Shown one piece after another: positions 21,237 through 30,601 of a DNA stretch of 64,000 bases. The notes beneath the pieces are model-generated. The model did not search any database. It was not told the DNA's origin and saw only the letters and a list, made by a program, of their open reading frames with translations. Within the stretch, counting starts at the first letter, position 1, and every line of letters begins with the position of its first letter. A program made the position numbers and the translations under genes. This DNA comes from Ga0077555 sp963761475 (GTDB taxonomy: Bacteria; Pseudomonadota; Alphaproteobacteria; Rhizobiales; Hyphomicrobiaceae), in NCBI GenBank assembly GCA_963761475.1, contig CAVXGT010000010.1, positions 1-64,000 on the forward strand, in the 5' to 3' direction.

Positions 21237-21529
21237 TGTGGAGGGCGTTCGGCGCAGCTCTCGGGGGGCCCGCCGGCGATGAAAGCGCCGTGGGCGGTGA
21301 TGGAGCCTCGCTTCGGAGATCCGCACGGTGCGCTTCTCGGAAGTCGGAAGGCCCTGAGCGCAAGTGGGGCTACAGTACCAGCTCCCCTCGCGCTTGACGG
21401 CGTCGAGGCCGAGAGCGGCGCGGCAGGCGGCACAGGACCCCGCGCCGCAGGACGGGTGGGAATGAATCACGGCGGGGAAGGTACGAAGCTCTTCGCAACC
21501 AGGCAACCCGCGCAGCCCTCGTTGGCCAT
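21231..21529 (-). CDS. Small cysteine-rich (zinc-ribbon-like) hypothetical protein, frameshifted
   Basis: Opposite the two flanking genes, a short reading frame starts MANEGCAGCLVAKSF and continues in another frame as FPAVIHSHPSCGAGSCAACR, then GSWYCSPTCAQGL. The CxxC, CxxxxCxxC and CxxxC patterns suggest one or two metal-binding knuckles. The last 40 residues are Arg-rich and may be out of frame. I recognise no named family. It fills the 350-bp gap between aroA and the ABC transporter and would be convergent with aroA. Confidence 0.4.
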
Positions 21530-21586
21530 TGGACTGCGAAACTCTCGTATCCGCGGGGGCGGCACCTCGCGCGTACCTCGTCTGAC

Positions 21587-22345
21587 GTGATCGCCGCGAG
21601 CCCGAAGAAGACGCAAGCCGAGCGTTGCGGAGTGCGGATCGAGGCAGAGGGCCTGACGCGCCGCTTCGGCGAGCACATCGCGCTGGCCGGTCTCGATCTC
21701 GAGATCGAGACCGGCGCGGCATTCGGGCTGCTCGGCGCCAACGGTGCGGGCAAGACCACCTTCATCCGGCTCGTGACCGGGTTCCTGATCCCCTCGGCCG
21801 GACGTCTGACCGTCGACGGGCTCTCACCGGCTCGCGAGTTCAAGGCGGTCCGCCGCCGTCTCGGCTACGTGGCGGAGACGTCACGCCTCTACCCGGATCT
21901 CCGCGTCCGCTCCTTCCTTCGCTTCGCCGGCGGCGCCCGTCACCTGGCAGGCGAAGTGCTCCGAGACGCCGTCGACGAGGTCCTCGCCCGCTTCGAGCTG
22001 GTCGATGTGGCGGACCGCCTGATCGGTCACCTCTCCAAGGGCTTCCAGCAGCGAATCTCCCTCGCCCAGGCCTTTCTCGCGGATCCGCCGCTGGTGATCG
22101 TCGACGAGCCCACCATCGGCCTCGACCCCGTCCAGCAGCGGGAGGTCCGCGATCTGCTGCGCACCTTGCGGGGACAGCGGACCTTGATCCTCTGCACCCA
22201 CGATCTCGGGGAGGCGCGCGAACTCACCGACCGGGTGGCGATCCTGCATCGCGGAAGGCTCGTCGCGACGGGCCCCACCTCCGAGGTGCTCGGAAATGGC
22301 GACGCCCTTCCCCTCTTCCGGGGCGAGAGCGGAGCCCGGCCGTGA
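21587..22345 (+). CDS. ABC transporter ATP-binding protein (GldA-type)
   Basis: A 252-residue ATPase with all motifs: Walker A LLGANGAGKTTF, Q-loop region YVAETSRLYPDLRV, signature LSKGFQQRISLAQAF, Walker B LVIVDEPTIGLDP and switch His in LILCTHDLGEA. The context with a permease and a GldG-like protein points to a gliding-motility-type or ABC-2 exporter rather than an importer. GTG start; its stop overlaps the permease start (GTGA at 22342), indicating coupled translation. Confidence 0.92.
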   Translation: MIAASPKKTQAERCGVRIEAEGLTRRFGEHIALAGLDLEIETGAAFGLLGANGAGKTTFIRLVTGFLIPSAGRLTVDGLSPAREFKAVRRRLGYVAETSRLYPDLRVRSFLRFAGGARHLAGEVLRDAVDEVLARFELVDVADRLIGHLSKGFQQRISLAQAFLADPPLVIVDEPTIGLDPVQQREVRDLLRTLRGQRTLILCTHDLGEARELTDRVAILHRGRLVATGPTSEVLGNGDALPLFRGESGARP

Positions 22346-23133
22346 AGCCGCTGCTCGCGCTGATCCGCAAGGAGATCGCCGTCCTCTTCGGCTCGCCCAT
22401 GGCCTACCTGTCGCTCACTATGGTGGTCCTGGTGACCGCGCTGATCTTCTTCGACCACCTGCGCCTCTACAACCAGATCCTCTTCCTGTATGCGAGCAGC
22501 ACCCTCGGCGGCTTCGAGACCGACACCATTCCCGACTACATCAACCTGCGGGATACGGTCTTCTTTCCGGTGATGGAAACCCTCGGGATCACGCTGATCG
22601 GCGTGGTCCCGCTGGTGACGATGCGCGTCTTCTCCGAGGAGCGGGCGCGCGGAACCGACGAGTTCCTGCTGACCACACACCTCTCCGCCAGCCAGATCGT
22701 GCTGGCCAAGTTCGCCGTCACCTACCTGTTCGTGGCGTTGATGATGGCGGCGAGCTTCGTGTATCCCGGGATGGCGATCCAGCAGGGAGGGATCGGTGCG
22801 GAGCACCTGCTGGCGATCTTCCTCGGGCTCTTCTTTCACGCCATCGCCCTCGCCTCGATCGGGCTGGCCTGCTCCGCCTTCACCTCGAGCCAGCTCGTCG
22901 CCGCCATCGCGGCCTGGGCAGTCGGATTCGTGCTCTGGGATTTCAGCTGGGCGAGCCCGTTCGTGGGCGAGACCACCAACAAGTTCCTCGACGCGCTCTC
23001 CCTCCATCTCCGCTATGGCAGCTTCGCAGAGGGAATCGTGAACCTCGCAAACCTGGCCTACTTCCTGGGCCTCGCGATGGTCGCCGCTGCCGTGGCGCGT
23101 TTCTCATTCGACTGGAAACGGGTGGCGGGCTGA
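22342..23133 (+). CDS. ABC-2 type permease (GldF-like)
   Basis: A 264-residue integral membrane protein starting VKPLLALIRKEIAVLFGSP, typical for the cytoplasmic entry of GldF-like permeases. About six hydrophobic helices follow (YLSLTMVVLVTALIFF, ITLIGVVPLVTMRVFSEE, IFLGLFFHAIALASIGLACS, LVAAIAAWAVGFVLW). The motif EERARGTDEFLLT after the second helix is characteristic of this subfamily. GTG start inside the ATPase stop; it ends in a TGATG overlap with the next gene, so the three genes form one operon. Confidence 0.88.
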   Translation: MKPLLALIRKEIAVLFGSPMAYLSLTMVVLVTALIFFDHLRLYNQILFLYASSTLGGFETDTIPDYINLRDTVFFPVMETLGITLIGVVPLVTMRVFSEERARGTDEFLLTTHLSASQIVLAKFAVTYLFVALMMAASFVYPGMAIQQGGIGAEHLLAIFLGLFFHAIALASIGLACSAFTSSQLVAAIAAWAVGFVLWDFSWASPFVGETTNKFLDALSLHLRYGSFAEGIVNLANLAYFLGLAMVAAAVARFSFDWKRVAG

Positions 23134-24653
23134 TGCGCGGGTTGGCACTGGGCGGACTGATCGCCCTCGCGTTCGGGATGGGATCCTACTACGCCACCGA
23201 TCACTTCGGTGTCTTCAACTACGCAAACGTGATTCTGGGCGGGCTGGCCCTCGCCGTCGCCGCCGCCCGCGGCCTCTCCCGGCTGCGCGGTGCCGGCGCG
23301 CCGGCCTTCCGCCGCGTCCTCGCCCGTGGCCTGCTCGGCATCCTGGCCGCGGTGCTCCTCGGGGTCGCCATGGAGCGCGCCGCCTACCACTCGGGCATTC
23401 AGTTCGACTGGTCGTTCGAGAGGAAGTTCGCGCTCTCCGAAGCCACCCTCACCGCCCTTGCCGACCTCCCCTGTGAGCTCACCGCCACGCTCTACTACGA
23501 AGACTTCGATCCCCGCAACCGCAGCACGCGGCTCCTCCTGCGCAACATGGCGCACACCGGTGGTCTGCGCTTCGACGAAAGGCGCCTCGACGAGCACCCG
23601 GACGACGAGGACCGCTACGCCATCGGAACCTCCAACACCGTCGTATTTCGGTGCGGTGACGAATTCGAGACCGTCGAACGACCCACCGAGGGTGCCATCT
23701 ACGAGGCCCTCTACCGCTTCCGTACTTTCGACCGCAGGATCCTCTATCTGTCACGAGGAGCCGGCGAGGGAGACCTCGAACGCACTGATGCAGTTGGATT
23801 CTCCGGACTCGCCCAGGCGCTTCTCACCGAGGGCTATCGCCTGCGCCAGCTGGTGACCGCATCGGTGAGCGAAATCCCGGGAGAGGCGGACGCGGTGATC
23901 CTGATCGCCCCGGCCCGCCTGCTTCGCCCCGAGGCGATCGACGCCCTCGACCGCTACCTGGAGGGCGGGGGAAGGTTGGTGGCCTTCGTCGAGCCCGGCA
24001 GAGAGTCCGGGATCGAGAAGCTGCTCGCCAAGTGGGGAATCCAGTCAGCCGACTCCGTGCTGATCGACCCCGCCTCGGGTCCGGTCGATGGCGACGCTCC
24101 GGGCGTGAACCCGATCGCGTTCAACTACGCTACCAGCCACCCCGCAGCGCGAGGCCTCGACTCCTCCCGCATGACCTTCTTCCGGGGAGCGCGGTCCTTC
24201 GAGCTGCGCAAGCCGCAGCCCGGCGACAAGCTCGCGGGCGTGGTCTTCGCGAGTCCCCGGTCCTGGCTCCACGAGGACGTCGGTGTGCTCTCGAGCAAGG
24301 TCGCGCCGGAGCGCCCACCCGGGGCGGTCGAGGACTACCATCCCATCGTGGTCGCCGCCGCCTTCCCGCGAGAGCAGGGCGAGGCGCGGATCGTCGCCTT
24401 CGGCGACAGCGCCTTCGCCTCCAACCGGCACCTGCGAACCCTCTACAATCTGGACCTGGTGTTGAACTCGATCCACTGGGCGCTGGAGAGGGAGCCCGAC
24501 ATCACCCTGCGTCCCAAGACGAGCATCGGCGCGATGCAGTTCCCCCTGCCCCTCGCCAACACCCTCCGGATGTTCCAGGGACTGGGGCTCCTGCTGCCAG
24601 AACTGCTGTTGATCGCCGCTGCCGTCATCTGGCTGCGGCGCCGTTCCGCTTAG
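23133..24653 (+). CDS. GldG-like ABC transporter auxiliary membrane protein
   Basis: 506 residues. Two or three N-terminal helices (LALGGLIALAFGMGSYYATD, LARGLLGILAAVLLGVAM) are followed by a large extracytoplasmic domain with DWSFERKFALSEATLTAL and VTASVSEIPGEADAVILIAP, the GldG/ABC_transp_aux pattern. A final helix (LLLPELLLIAAAVIWLRRR) returns to the membrane. The motif AFGDSAFASNRHL near the end is also typical. It starts one base into the permease stop. In Bacteroidetes GldA/F/G support gliding; here only the transporter type is supported, not motility. Confidence 0.85.
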   Translation: MRGLALGGLIALAFGMGSYYATDHFGVFNYANVILGGLALAVAAARGLSRLRGAGAPAFRRVLARGLLGILAAVLLGVAMERAAYHSGIQFDWSFERKFALSEATLTALADLPCELTATLYYEDFDPRNRSTRLLLRNMAHTGGLRFDERRLDEHPDDEDRYAIGTSNTVVFRCGDEFETVERPTEGAIYEALYRFRTFDRRILYLSRGAGEGDLERTDAVGFSGLAQALLTEGYRLRQLVTASVSEIPGEADAVILIAPARLLRPEAIDALDRYLEGGGRLVAFVEPGRESGIEKLLAKWGIQSADSVLIDPASGPVDGDAPGVNPIAFNYATSHPAARGLDSSRMTFFRGARSFELRKPQPGDKLAGVVFASPRSWLHEDVGVLSSKVAPERPPGAVEDYHPIVVAAAFPREQGEARIVAFGDSAFASNRHLRTLYNLDLVLNSIHWALEREPDITLRPKTSIGAMQFPLPLANTLRMFQGLGLLLPELLLIAAAVIWLRRRSA

Positions 24654-24662
24654 CCCGCCTTC

Positions 24663-25091
24663 TCACCTCGGTTTCTTTGGCTTGGTGGTGGCCAGTGCGA
24701 AACCTTCGGCGCCGGCTAGCTGCGCCTGGTCCAGGACGTAGACGGCCTTCCCCAGCACCACCTCCTTGTCCCCGCGCAGGATCACCATCTTGTCCTCGGA
24801 GCTGACCAGAGCCACCTCGAGATGGGCGCGCAGATCTTCCAGCCGCACCACCTGGTCGTTCACCTGGACGATGCCGTCGGCCGTGATCGTGACGGTCACG
24901 GCCTGCGGCGGTGTCTGGCTCTGCTGCGTCGCCTCTGGGAGATCTACCTTCTTCCCGGTGTTGGCGATCACCGACGAGGTCACCATGAAGATGATCAGCA
25001 GGACCAGAAAGACATCGGTCAGCGGGGTGATGTTGATCTCGGCGACGATGCCGCCGGCGTCGTCACCCTCGGGCAGGTATGAGGTTGCCAT
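24663..25091 (-). CDS. ExbD/TolR-family proton-channel protein
   Basis: 142 residues with one N-terminal membrane helix, INITPLTDVFLVLLIIFMVTS. This carries the conserved Asp of the ExbD/TolR proton path. A periplasmic domain of KVDLPEAT and TITADGIVQVNDQVV type follows. The start MATSYLPEG overlaps the ExbB gene by 29 bases. It forms an energy-transducing complex with the upstream ExbB-like protein, which would power the TonB-like protein at 26068. Convergent with the GldG-like gene, 9 bp away. Confidence 0.9.
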   Translation of the reverse strand: MATSYLPEGDDAGGIVAEINITPLTDVFLVLLIIFMVTSSVIANTGKKVDLPEATQQSQTPPQAVTVTITADGIVQVNDQVVRLEDLRAHLEVALVSSEDKMVILRGDKEVVLGKAVYVLDQAQLAGAEGFALATTKPKKPR

Positions 25092-25758
25092 CCGCCACCT
25101 CCGCGCTGCGATCGGGCGCGGCGGGCGGAGCCGCCTCCACGTACAGCAGCGCTTGGATGAAGCGTTCGCTGGCTCGCGTGAAGCTGGCGGCGATTCCCCC
25201 AACTCTCACCTGGAGCCAGTTGAACAGGGCCAGGGAGACGATCGCCACCAGAAGACCCACGGCAGTGGCGATCAGCGCTTCAGAGATTCCGGCCGACACC
25301 ACCTCGAAGCCCGCGTCACCGGACTCGGCAATGGCGCCGAAGGCCACCATGATCCCGATCACGGTTCCGAACAAACCGATGTAGGGGGCCAGGGAGCCGA
25401 CGGTTCCGATGAACCAGAGACCGCGCCGCAGCTCGGTAAGCGTCTCCTGTCTGGCGGTACTCAGCACGTGATCGAGATCCTCGAGGGCGATGTTCCGCCA
25501 GCGCAGCCCCTCACCGAAGACCTCCGAGATCGGGGTGCTCGAGGCCTCGCAGAGGGTGCGCGCCGCCGAGAGGTCGCGCCGGACCAGAGTATCGACGAGC
25601 TTGCGGGTCAGCTCGCGGGTCGCCCGGTCGAGACCCCGGTATCTCCAGAGCCGCTCGATGGCGATCGCGAACACGATCACCGAAAGGACTCCGAGCGGAT
25701 ACACGGTGAGGCGCCCCTGGTGCACCAGCTCCAGGACGTGGCTCCATTCCATGCTCAC
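25063..25758 (-). CDS. ExbB/TolQ/MotA-family proton-channel protein
   Basis: About 231 residues with three membrane helices: LGVLSVIVFAIAIERLWRYR, then GTVGSLAPYIGLFGTVIGIM and ALIATAVGLLVAIVSLALF, the latter two forming the conserved proton-channel core. The start is taken as GTG at 25758 because AGGAGGAG lies 8 bases upstream; ATG two codons later is the alternative. It partners ExbD, which it overlaps, and diverges from the TonB-like gene at 26068 across a shared promoter region. Confidence 0.9.
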   Translation of the reverse strand: MSMEWSHVLELVHQGRLTVYPLGVLSVIVFAIAIERLWRYRGLDRATRELTRKLVDTLVRRDLSAARTLCEASSTPISEVFGEGLRWRNIALEDLDHVLSTARQETLTELRRGLWFIGTVGSLAPYIGLFGTVIGIMVAFGAIAESGDAGFEVVSAGISEALIATAVGLLVAIVSLALFNWLQVRVGGIAASFTRASERFIQALLYVEAAPPAAPDRSAEVADGNLIPARG

Positions 25759-25817
25759 GGTGGCTTCTCCTCCTGCTCTCCTCAGCGCCAACCCAAACTT
25801 ACCCGGGCTGCCCCGCG

Positions 25818-25846
25818 TTGACACCCCCCCTACCCTCTCGTACGAT
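25818..25846 (+). promoter_or_regulatory. Sigma-70-type promoter for the TonB-like operon
   Basis: TTGACA at 25818-25823 and TACGAT at 25841-25846 are separated by 17 bases. It would start transcription near 25853 and give a leader of about 215 nt before 26068. I see no recognised riboswitch in that leader. The exbB start lies on the other side, so the 309-bp gap at 25759-26067 is a divergent control region. Confidence 0.55.
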
Positions 25847-26067
25847 CATAGAGGGGCGGGAGATTTCATAATCGTATCGAATAGTTGCGTCCCCGTAGCC
25901 GTCTACCTTTGGGAGCTGCTTCACGGAAGCCGGCGTTTGGTCGATGAGATCGGCAGATCGCCCGGAGTGGTTTAACCCGGCGGTTCCACCGTCAGGCAAC
26001 CCACCGGCAAATCGGGAGTCCCATGGGTCGCGATGGGCGAGAAGAGCGTTCTGGGGATTAGGGCGCG

Positions 26068-27195
26068 ATGTCCGATGAGATCGTAGTCCACAGGCGAAAG
26101 GCCCGCCCTTCGCCGCTGCGCACGCGCCGAATCGGCAGCGTTGTCGGCGCGGGCGCCGCCGCTGCCACTGCCGACTTCCCGGGAATTGCGATTCCCGACC
26201 CCGGGGGCGGGCGAGGACGCTGGGTGTCGGGGGGAATTTCCCTCCTTCTCCACGGCGCGGCAATCGGCGCCATCCTTCTCGCCGCCTGGCTCGCGCCGGA
26301 GGAGATGATCGAGGAGATCATCGAGATCACACGGATCGAGGAGGAGGTTGCCTCGGAGGAGCCCGCGCCGGCGCCGCGGGTGCTGGCGGAGAGCTTCGGC
26401 CGCTACGACCCCGCCCCCATGGCCCTGCCCCCGCAGGTCGTCAGCCCCGCAGTGATCCAGCGCGCGGCCCCGGTGATCAATGCCGAGCAGCTCCAGATCG
26501 ACACGGTGAGCCCGGTCCAGGCCCCCCGCGAGGTGCAACGGGCGAGCCGCCAGGTGGAGACAGCGCGCACCTACCAGTCCGTCGCTCAGGCCACGACGTC
26601 TCCCCTGGAGATCGACGCGTCGGCTCCGGCGATCCGTGGGCCGGTCGAGCTTCATGCACCCTCGGGGATCCAGGCCGGGCCGCGACAGGTCGCCCGCGGA
26701 GGCGGCGTGGGGATTGCGGATCCCTCCGCGCTCGGTAGCGGGTCCTCGGTTCGCGAGGGCATCGCCTCCAACCGCGACGTCCTCGGCGCCAAGACCGGGG
26801 TCCGCGCCCAGGTAAATTGGGCCGTCGGCGACAGCAACATGCGGGGCAGCGGCGGCCAGGGCACCGGCCCCGGCGGCCTGAGCTGGGAGCAGTGCATGAG
26901 CCGGCCCGAGGTCCAGACCTACATGCAGCACATCAAGACCCGGGTGCTGAACCGCTGGGTGCTCCCCGCCAACGTGGCGGCCGACCACTCGGTCACACTC
27001 CGCTTCACACTGGACCCGGCCGGGACCGCCAACCGCGTCGTCTTCGTCTCTTCGAACGACAAAGTCCTCGGTGCGAGCGCTGTCAAGGCGATGCGCTCCG
27101 CTTCTCCCTTCGACCAGATGTCTGACCGGGTGCGCTGCCTCGCCGGAAACCCGATCATGGCCACCTTCCGCAATCCGACCGTTGCGACGAACTGA
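26068..27195 (+). CDS. TonB/TolA-like energy-transducer protein
   Basis: 375 residues. A cytoplasmic N-terminus with a basic patch is followed by one membrane helix (GGISLLLHGAAIGAILLAAW, about residues 54-74) and a long Pro/Ala/Gln-rich periplasmic spacer. The C-terminal domain reads VQTYMQHIKTRVLNRWVLP, VTLRFTLDPAGTANRVVF and ALGASAVKAM-like LGASAVKAMRSASPF. That is the TonB-2/TolA-C or AgmX/PglI pattern, where the domain contacts an outer-membrane partner. It should be driven by the ExbB/ExbD pair encoded divergently. Its stop lies inside the start of the giant repeat gene. Confidence 0.82.
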   Translation: MSDEIVVHRRKARPSPLRTRRIGSVVGAGAAAATADFPGIAIPDPGGGRGRWVSGGISLLLHGAAIGAILLAAWLAPEEMIEEIIEITRIEEEVASEEPAPAPRVLAESFGRYDPAPMALPPQVVSPAVIQRAAPVINAEQLQIDTVSPVQAPREVQRASRQVETARTYQSVAQATTSPLEIDASAPAIRGPVELHAPSGIQAGPRQVARGGGVGIADPSALGSGSSVREGIASNRDVLGAKTGVRAQVNWAVGDSNMRGSGGQGTGPGGLSWEQCMSRPEVQTYMQHIKTRVLNRWVLPANVAADHSVTLRFTLDPAGTANRVVFVSSNDKVLGASAVKAMRSASPFDQMSDRVRCLAGNPIMATFRNPTVATN

Positions 27196-30100
27196 CACCC
27201 GCCTGCTGTTGGCCGTCCTGACCCTCCTCGCGCTGCTCGGGGCGGACGGAGCGTTGGCGCAGGCCAAGCGCCCGGTCGTACTGCTCTTCGACGAAGAAGA
27301 GCAGCTCAAGGAGAAGCAGGCCGACACCGACGGAGATGGCCGCTACGACGAGTTCATCTACTACAGCGAGGGCAAGCCAGCCCGCGCCGAGCAGGACACC
27401 GACCACGACGGCAATCTCGACACCTGGATGCGCTTCGGGCCGGACGCCAGGCCCGTCGCCCAGGAACGCGACACCAATGCCGACGGCCGCGCCGACCAGT
27501 GGATCGATTTCGAGGCCGGCGTTCCCAAGCTGCAGCGGGATGACCACAACTTCGACGGGAAGGCCGACTCCACCATCGAATTCCAGGCCGGTGTGCCGGT
27601 GCGCAGGGAGGAGGACGTCGACTTCGACGGCCGGCCGGACCGGACCATCAGCTACGCGGACGGCGAGCCCTCCGTGGTCGAAGAGGACCACAGCGGTGAC
27701 GGCCGCCCCGACTTCCGGGCGGAATTCAATCCGGACGGCACCAAGAAGGTCGAGCTGCAGGACACCAACGCCGACGGAAGCTTCGATGTCACGATCCGCT
27801 ACGACCACGGCAAGAAGGTCCGCGTCGACCAGGACACCGACCAGAACGGACGGGTCGACAGCGTGACCCTCTATCGAGGGCGGCCAGATCGTCCAACGTC
27901 GCGCCGACACCACCGACGACGGTCACTTCGACACGGAATCGACCTACCAGAAGGGCAAGGAGCGCCGCCAGGTTCGAGACGGGGACGGGGACGGAAACCC
28001 GGAGGCGGTGATCCTCTTTCTACCCAACGGCGATCGGGAGCGGGAGGAATTCGATCCCGACGACGACGGCCGCGTGAGCCTGGTGCGGATCTATCGGGAG
28101 GGCCAGAAGGTCCGCGAGACCGAGGACACCAACGAAGACGGCCGCTTCGACTTCGAGGCCTGGTTCGAGGAAGGTCTGCAGAGCAGGAGCGAGGCCGACA
28201 GCAACCACGACGGAACCAAGGACGTCCTCGTCACCTTCCGAGATGGAGGACGGGCCAGCCAGGAGGAGGACCAGAACCACGACGGCGAGATCGACGCGGT
28301 CTTCGGATACGAGACAGACGGCGAGAGCATCCGATCGGAACGCCGCGACGTGGACTTCGACGGCCGCTTCGAAACCGTGGGCACCTACGAGGGGGGAACT
28401 ATCCTCCGAAAGGAAATCGACCACACCGGACGGGGGACACCCGATCGGATCGAGCACTACGGCGAGGGAAGACTTCTGAGCGTCGAACTCGATGAGAACA
28501 TGGACTCGCGCTTCGATCTCTGGAACTTCTACGATCCACAGGGTCGGCTCGAGAAGCAGGAGCAGGACCGCAACGACGACGGAAGCCCCGATACCTGGGT
28601 CACCCTCGACGTCGAGACGGGCAAGGAGACCCGGGTCCTCGAGGATTCGGACTGGGACGGCAAGGTCGACACCTGGCGAACCAACGACCGGAGCGGCGTG
28701 GCCCTCTCCCTGGAAGAGGACAAGAACGCCGACGGGAAGCCCGACCGGTTCGTGAAGTTCGATGGCGGAAAGCCCACCAGCTTCGAGGAAGACACCAACT
28801 TCGACGGCAAGCCGGACCTGCGCGGGAAGCTGGGTCCGGACGGTCAAGTGCAGAGCGAGCAGCGCGCCACCGGAGCCACGGAGGGCTTCGACCTCGAGGT
28901 CGTCTACCGGGACGGCGAGAAGATTCGCGAAGAGAAGGACACGCGCGGCGACGGCAAGCCCGACGTGATCACCCGCTTCGAGAACGGTCGTCGAAACCCT
29001 GCAGGAGCAGGACACCACCGGCGATGGAAGGTTCGACACCGAGATCCGTTTCGAGAAGGGGAAGCCCTCCCGCCAGGACCGAGACACCACCGGTGACGGA
29101 GAGATCGACCAGGTCACGCATCTCGCTCCCGACGGCACGACCGTGCGGGAGGAGGTCGACACCAATGCCGATCGCCAACCCGACTTCAAGCGCTTCTACG
29201 AGAACGGTGAGACCAGCCGGGAAGAGCAGGACCAGGATTTCGATGGCCGGTTCGAGCTGGTGACCCGCTTCGAGAAGGGAACGCCGCGTCGCTCGGAGGA
29301 GGATCTCGACGGTGACGGTAAGGCCGACGTCGTGGTCCAGTACCGAGGTGGCCGCAAGACGGTCCAGACCGAGGATCGGGACCTGGACGGCTCGGTGGAC
29401 GTGGTGACGCACTTCGGCGCCGACGAGAAGCCCGCGAGGATCGAGGAGGACAGCGACGGGGACGGGCGCCGCGAGACGGTCAGCCTTCTCGAGAACGGGG
29501 TGCTGGTCCGCACCGAGAGGGACCGCAACGAAGATGGCAAGGCGGACGTCATCGTCACCTACGCCAAGGGAGAAATGGTCCGCACCGAGCAGGACGACGA
29601 CTTCGACGGCCTCTTCGAGAAGAGGGTCGCCGCGAGCGAGGGCGGCTCCCAGCGCCAGGAAGTGGACCAGAACGCCGACGGCAAGACCGATCTCTGGATT
29701 ACCCTCGATGCCGACGGCGAGGTCTCCCGCCGGGAGGAGGATCGAGACTTCGATGGGAAGGCGGATCTGATCTCCAGCTACGAGGGTGGCGTGCTCCGGC
29801 ATCTTCGCCAGGACAGGAAGCTCGAGGGCTGCTTCGACCTCGAGGAGCGCTACGACGCGAAGGGGGAGCTCACCCAACAGCTGATCGACGAGAGCGGCGA
29901 CTGCAAGATCGATCTCTGGTCGGGCCTGAAAAACGGCAAGGTCGTATGGCAGGCAATGGATCAGCGCGGTGCCGGCCGAGCGACCGTCCTGATTCGCTAC
30001 AGCGGAAGCGGAACCGCCACCATCCAGGAGGTGGTCGCCGAGGGGAAGCGAAGGCCGGACAAGAAGCTCTTCATCAACGCAGATGGCAGCATCCGCAGCC

Positions 30101-30465
30101 AGTGTGTGGATCTCGACGGCGACGGCACCTTCGAGGTCCGCTACCGGATCGGAGCAGGAGGCGTCGTCAGCGAGGGATTGGTCGATACGGACGGCGACGG
30201 AGCCGCCGAGCAGCGTCAGATCTACACCGATGGGCAGCTCTCTCGCGTCGAGGTCGACACCAATGACGATGGTCGGGTCGACGTGATCCAGTACCTGGCC
30301 GGCGGGAACATCGTCCGTCAGTGTGAAGACGCGGAGTTCGACGGACAGATCGATCGCTGCTTCGAGGGCGAGAGTCTGGTGGGGGTCAGCGGAGTGACCG
30401 ACGTCGGAGCCCCTCTCGAAAGCCTCGACTGCGGAAGCGTCCACCCCTTCTGGCGGAGTCGCTGA
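27182..30465 (+). CDS. Giant secreted protein of about 42 acidic DxNxDG-type repeats, two frameshifts
   Basis: TTG start at 27182, overlapping the TonB-like stop by 14 bases, then a signal peptide (LLLAVLTLLALLGADGALAQA). The remaining roughly 1,060 residues are tandem units of about 22-26 residues with the core D-x-[ND]-x-D-G-[RK]-x-D, for example EDTNEDGRFDFE, EDSDWDGKVDTW and EDKNADGKPDRF. These resemble EF-hand-like or thrombospondin-type calcium loops; I count about 42 by eye. The last few diverge and include cysteines. Frameshifts lie at about 27880 and 28985, and the repeat continues across both. No enzyme domain. Operon position suggests a partner of the TonB/Exb complex. Confidence 0.82.
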
Positions 30466-30552
30466 CCGCCCACTCCGATGGCCGATCCCGGCGAGGGACC
30501 GCCGCTTTCGGCGTTTCCACCGGCCTCTCCTGAAGCCTCCGCCCGGTAGGGC

Positions 30553-30569
30553 CGGCATGCCGGTTGCAT
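30553..30569 (+). promoter_or_regulatory. Sigma-54 (-24/-12) promoter before the activator gene
   Basis: CGGCATGCCGGTTGCAT has GG at 30554-30555 and GC at 30566-30567, exactly 10 bases apart, with TTGCA at -12. Transcription would start near 30579, about 23 nt before the start codon at 30602. No GGAA-N6-TTCC dyad is visible in the 90 bp upstream. Positive autoregulation of the activator is possible. Confidence 0.5.
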
Positions 30570-30601
30570 CGCCCTGACTCGCCCCGAGCCGGAAGTACCC
30601 G

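Noticed and set aside
25853..26067. Possible riboswitch in the long leader of the TonB-like gene
   Set aside because: I compared it with cyclic-di-GMP and cobalamin riboswitch cores and found no matching conserved segments.
26182..26195. A further GGAA-N6-TTCC dyad
   Set aside because: It is single, inside the TonB-like coding region and not followed by a -24/-12 element. About one is expected by chance in the window.
27280..30300. Short, regularly spaced nucleotide repeats that could suggest a CRISPR array
   Set aside because: Repeats are coding, imperfect and about 66-78 bp apart, matching the protein repeat period; no constant repeats with unique spacers.
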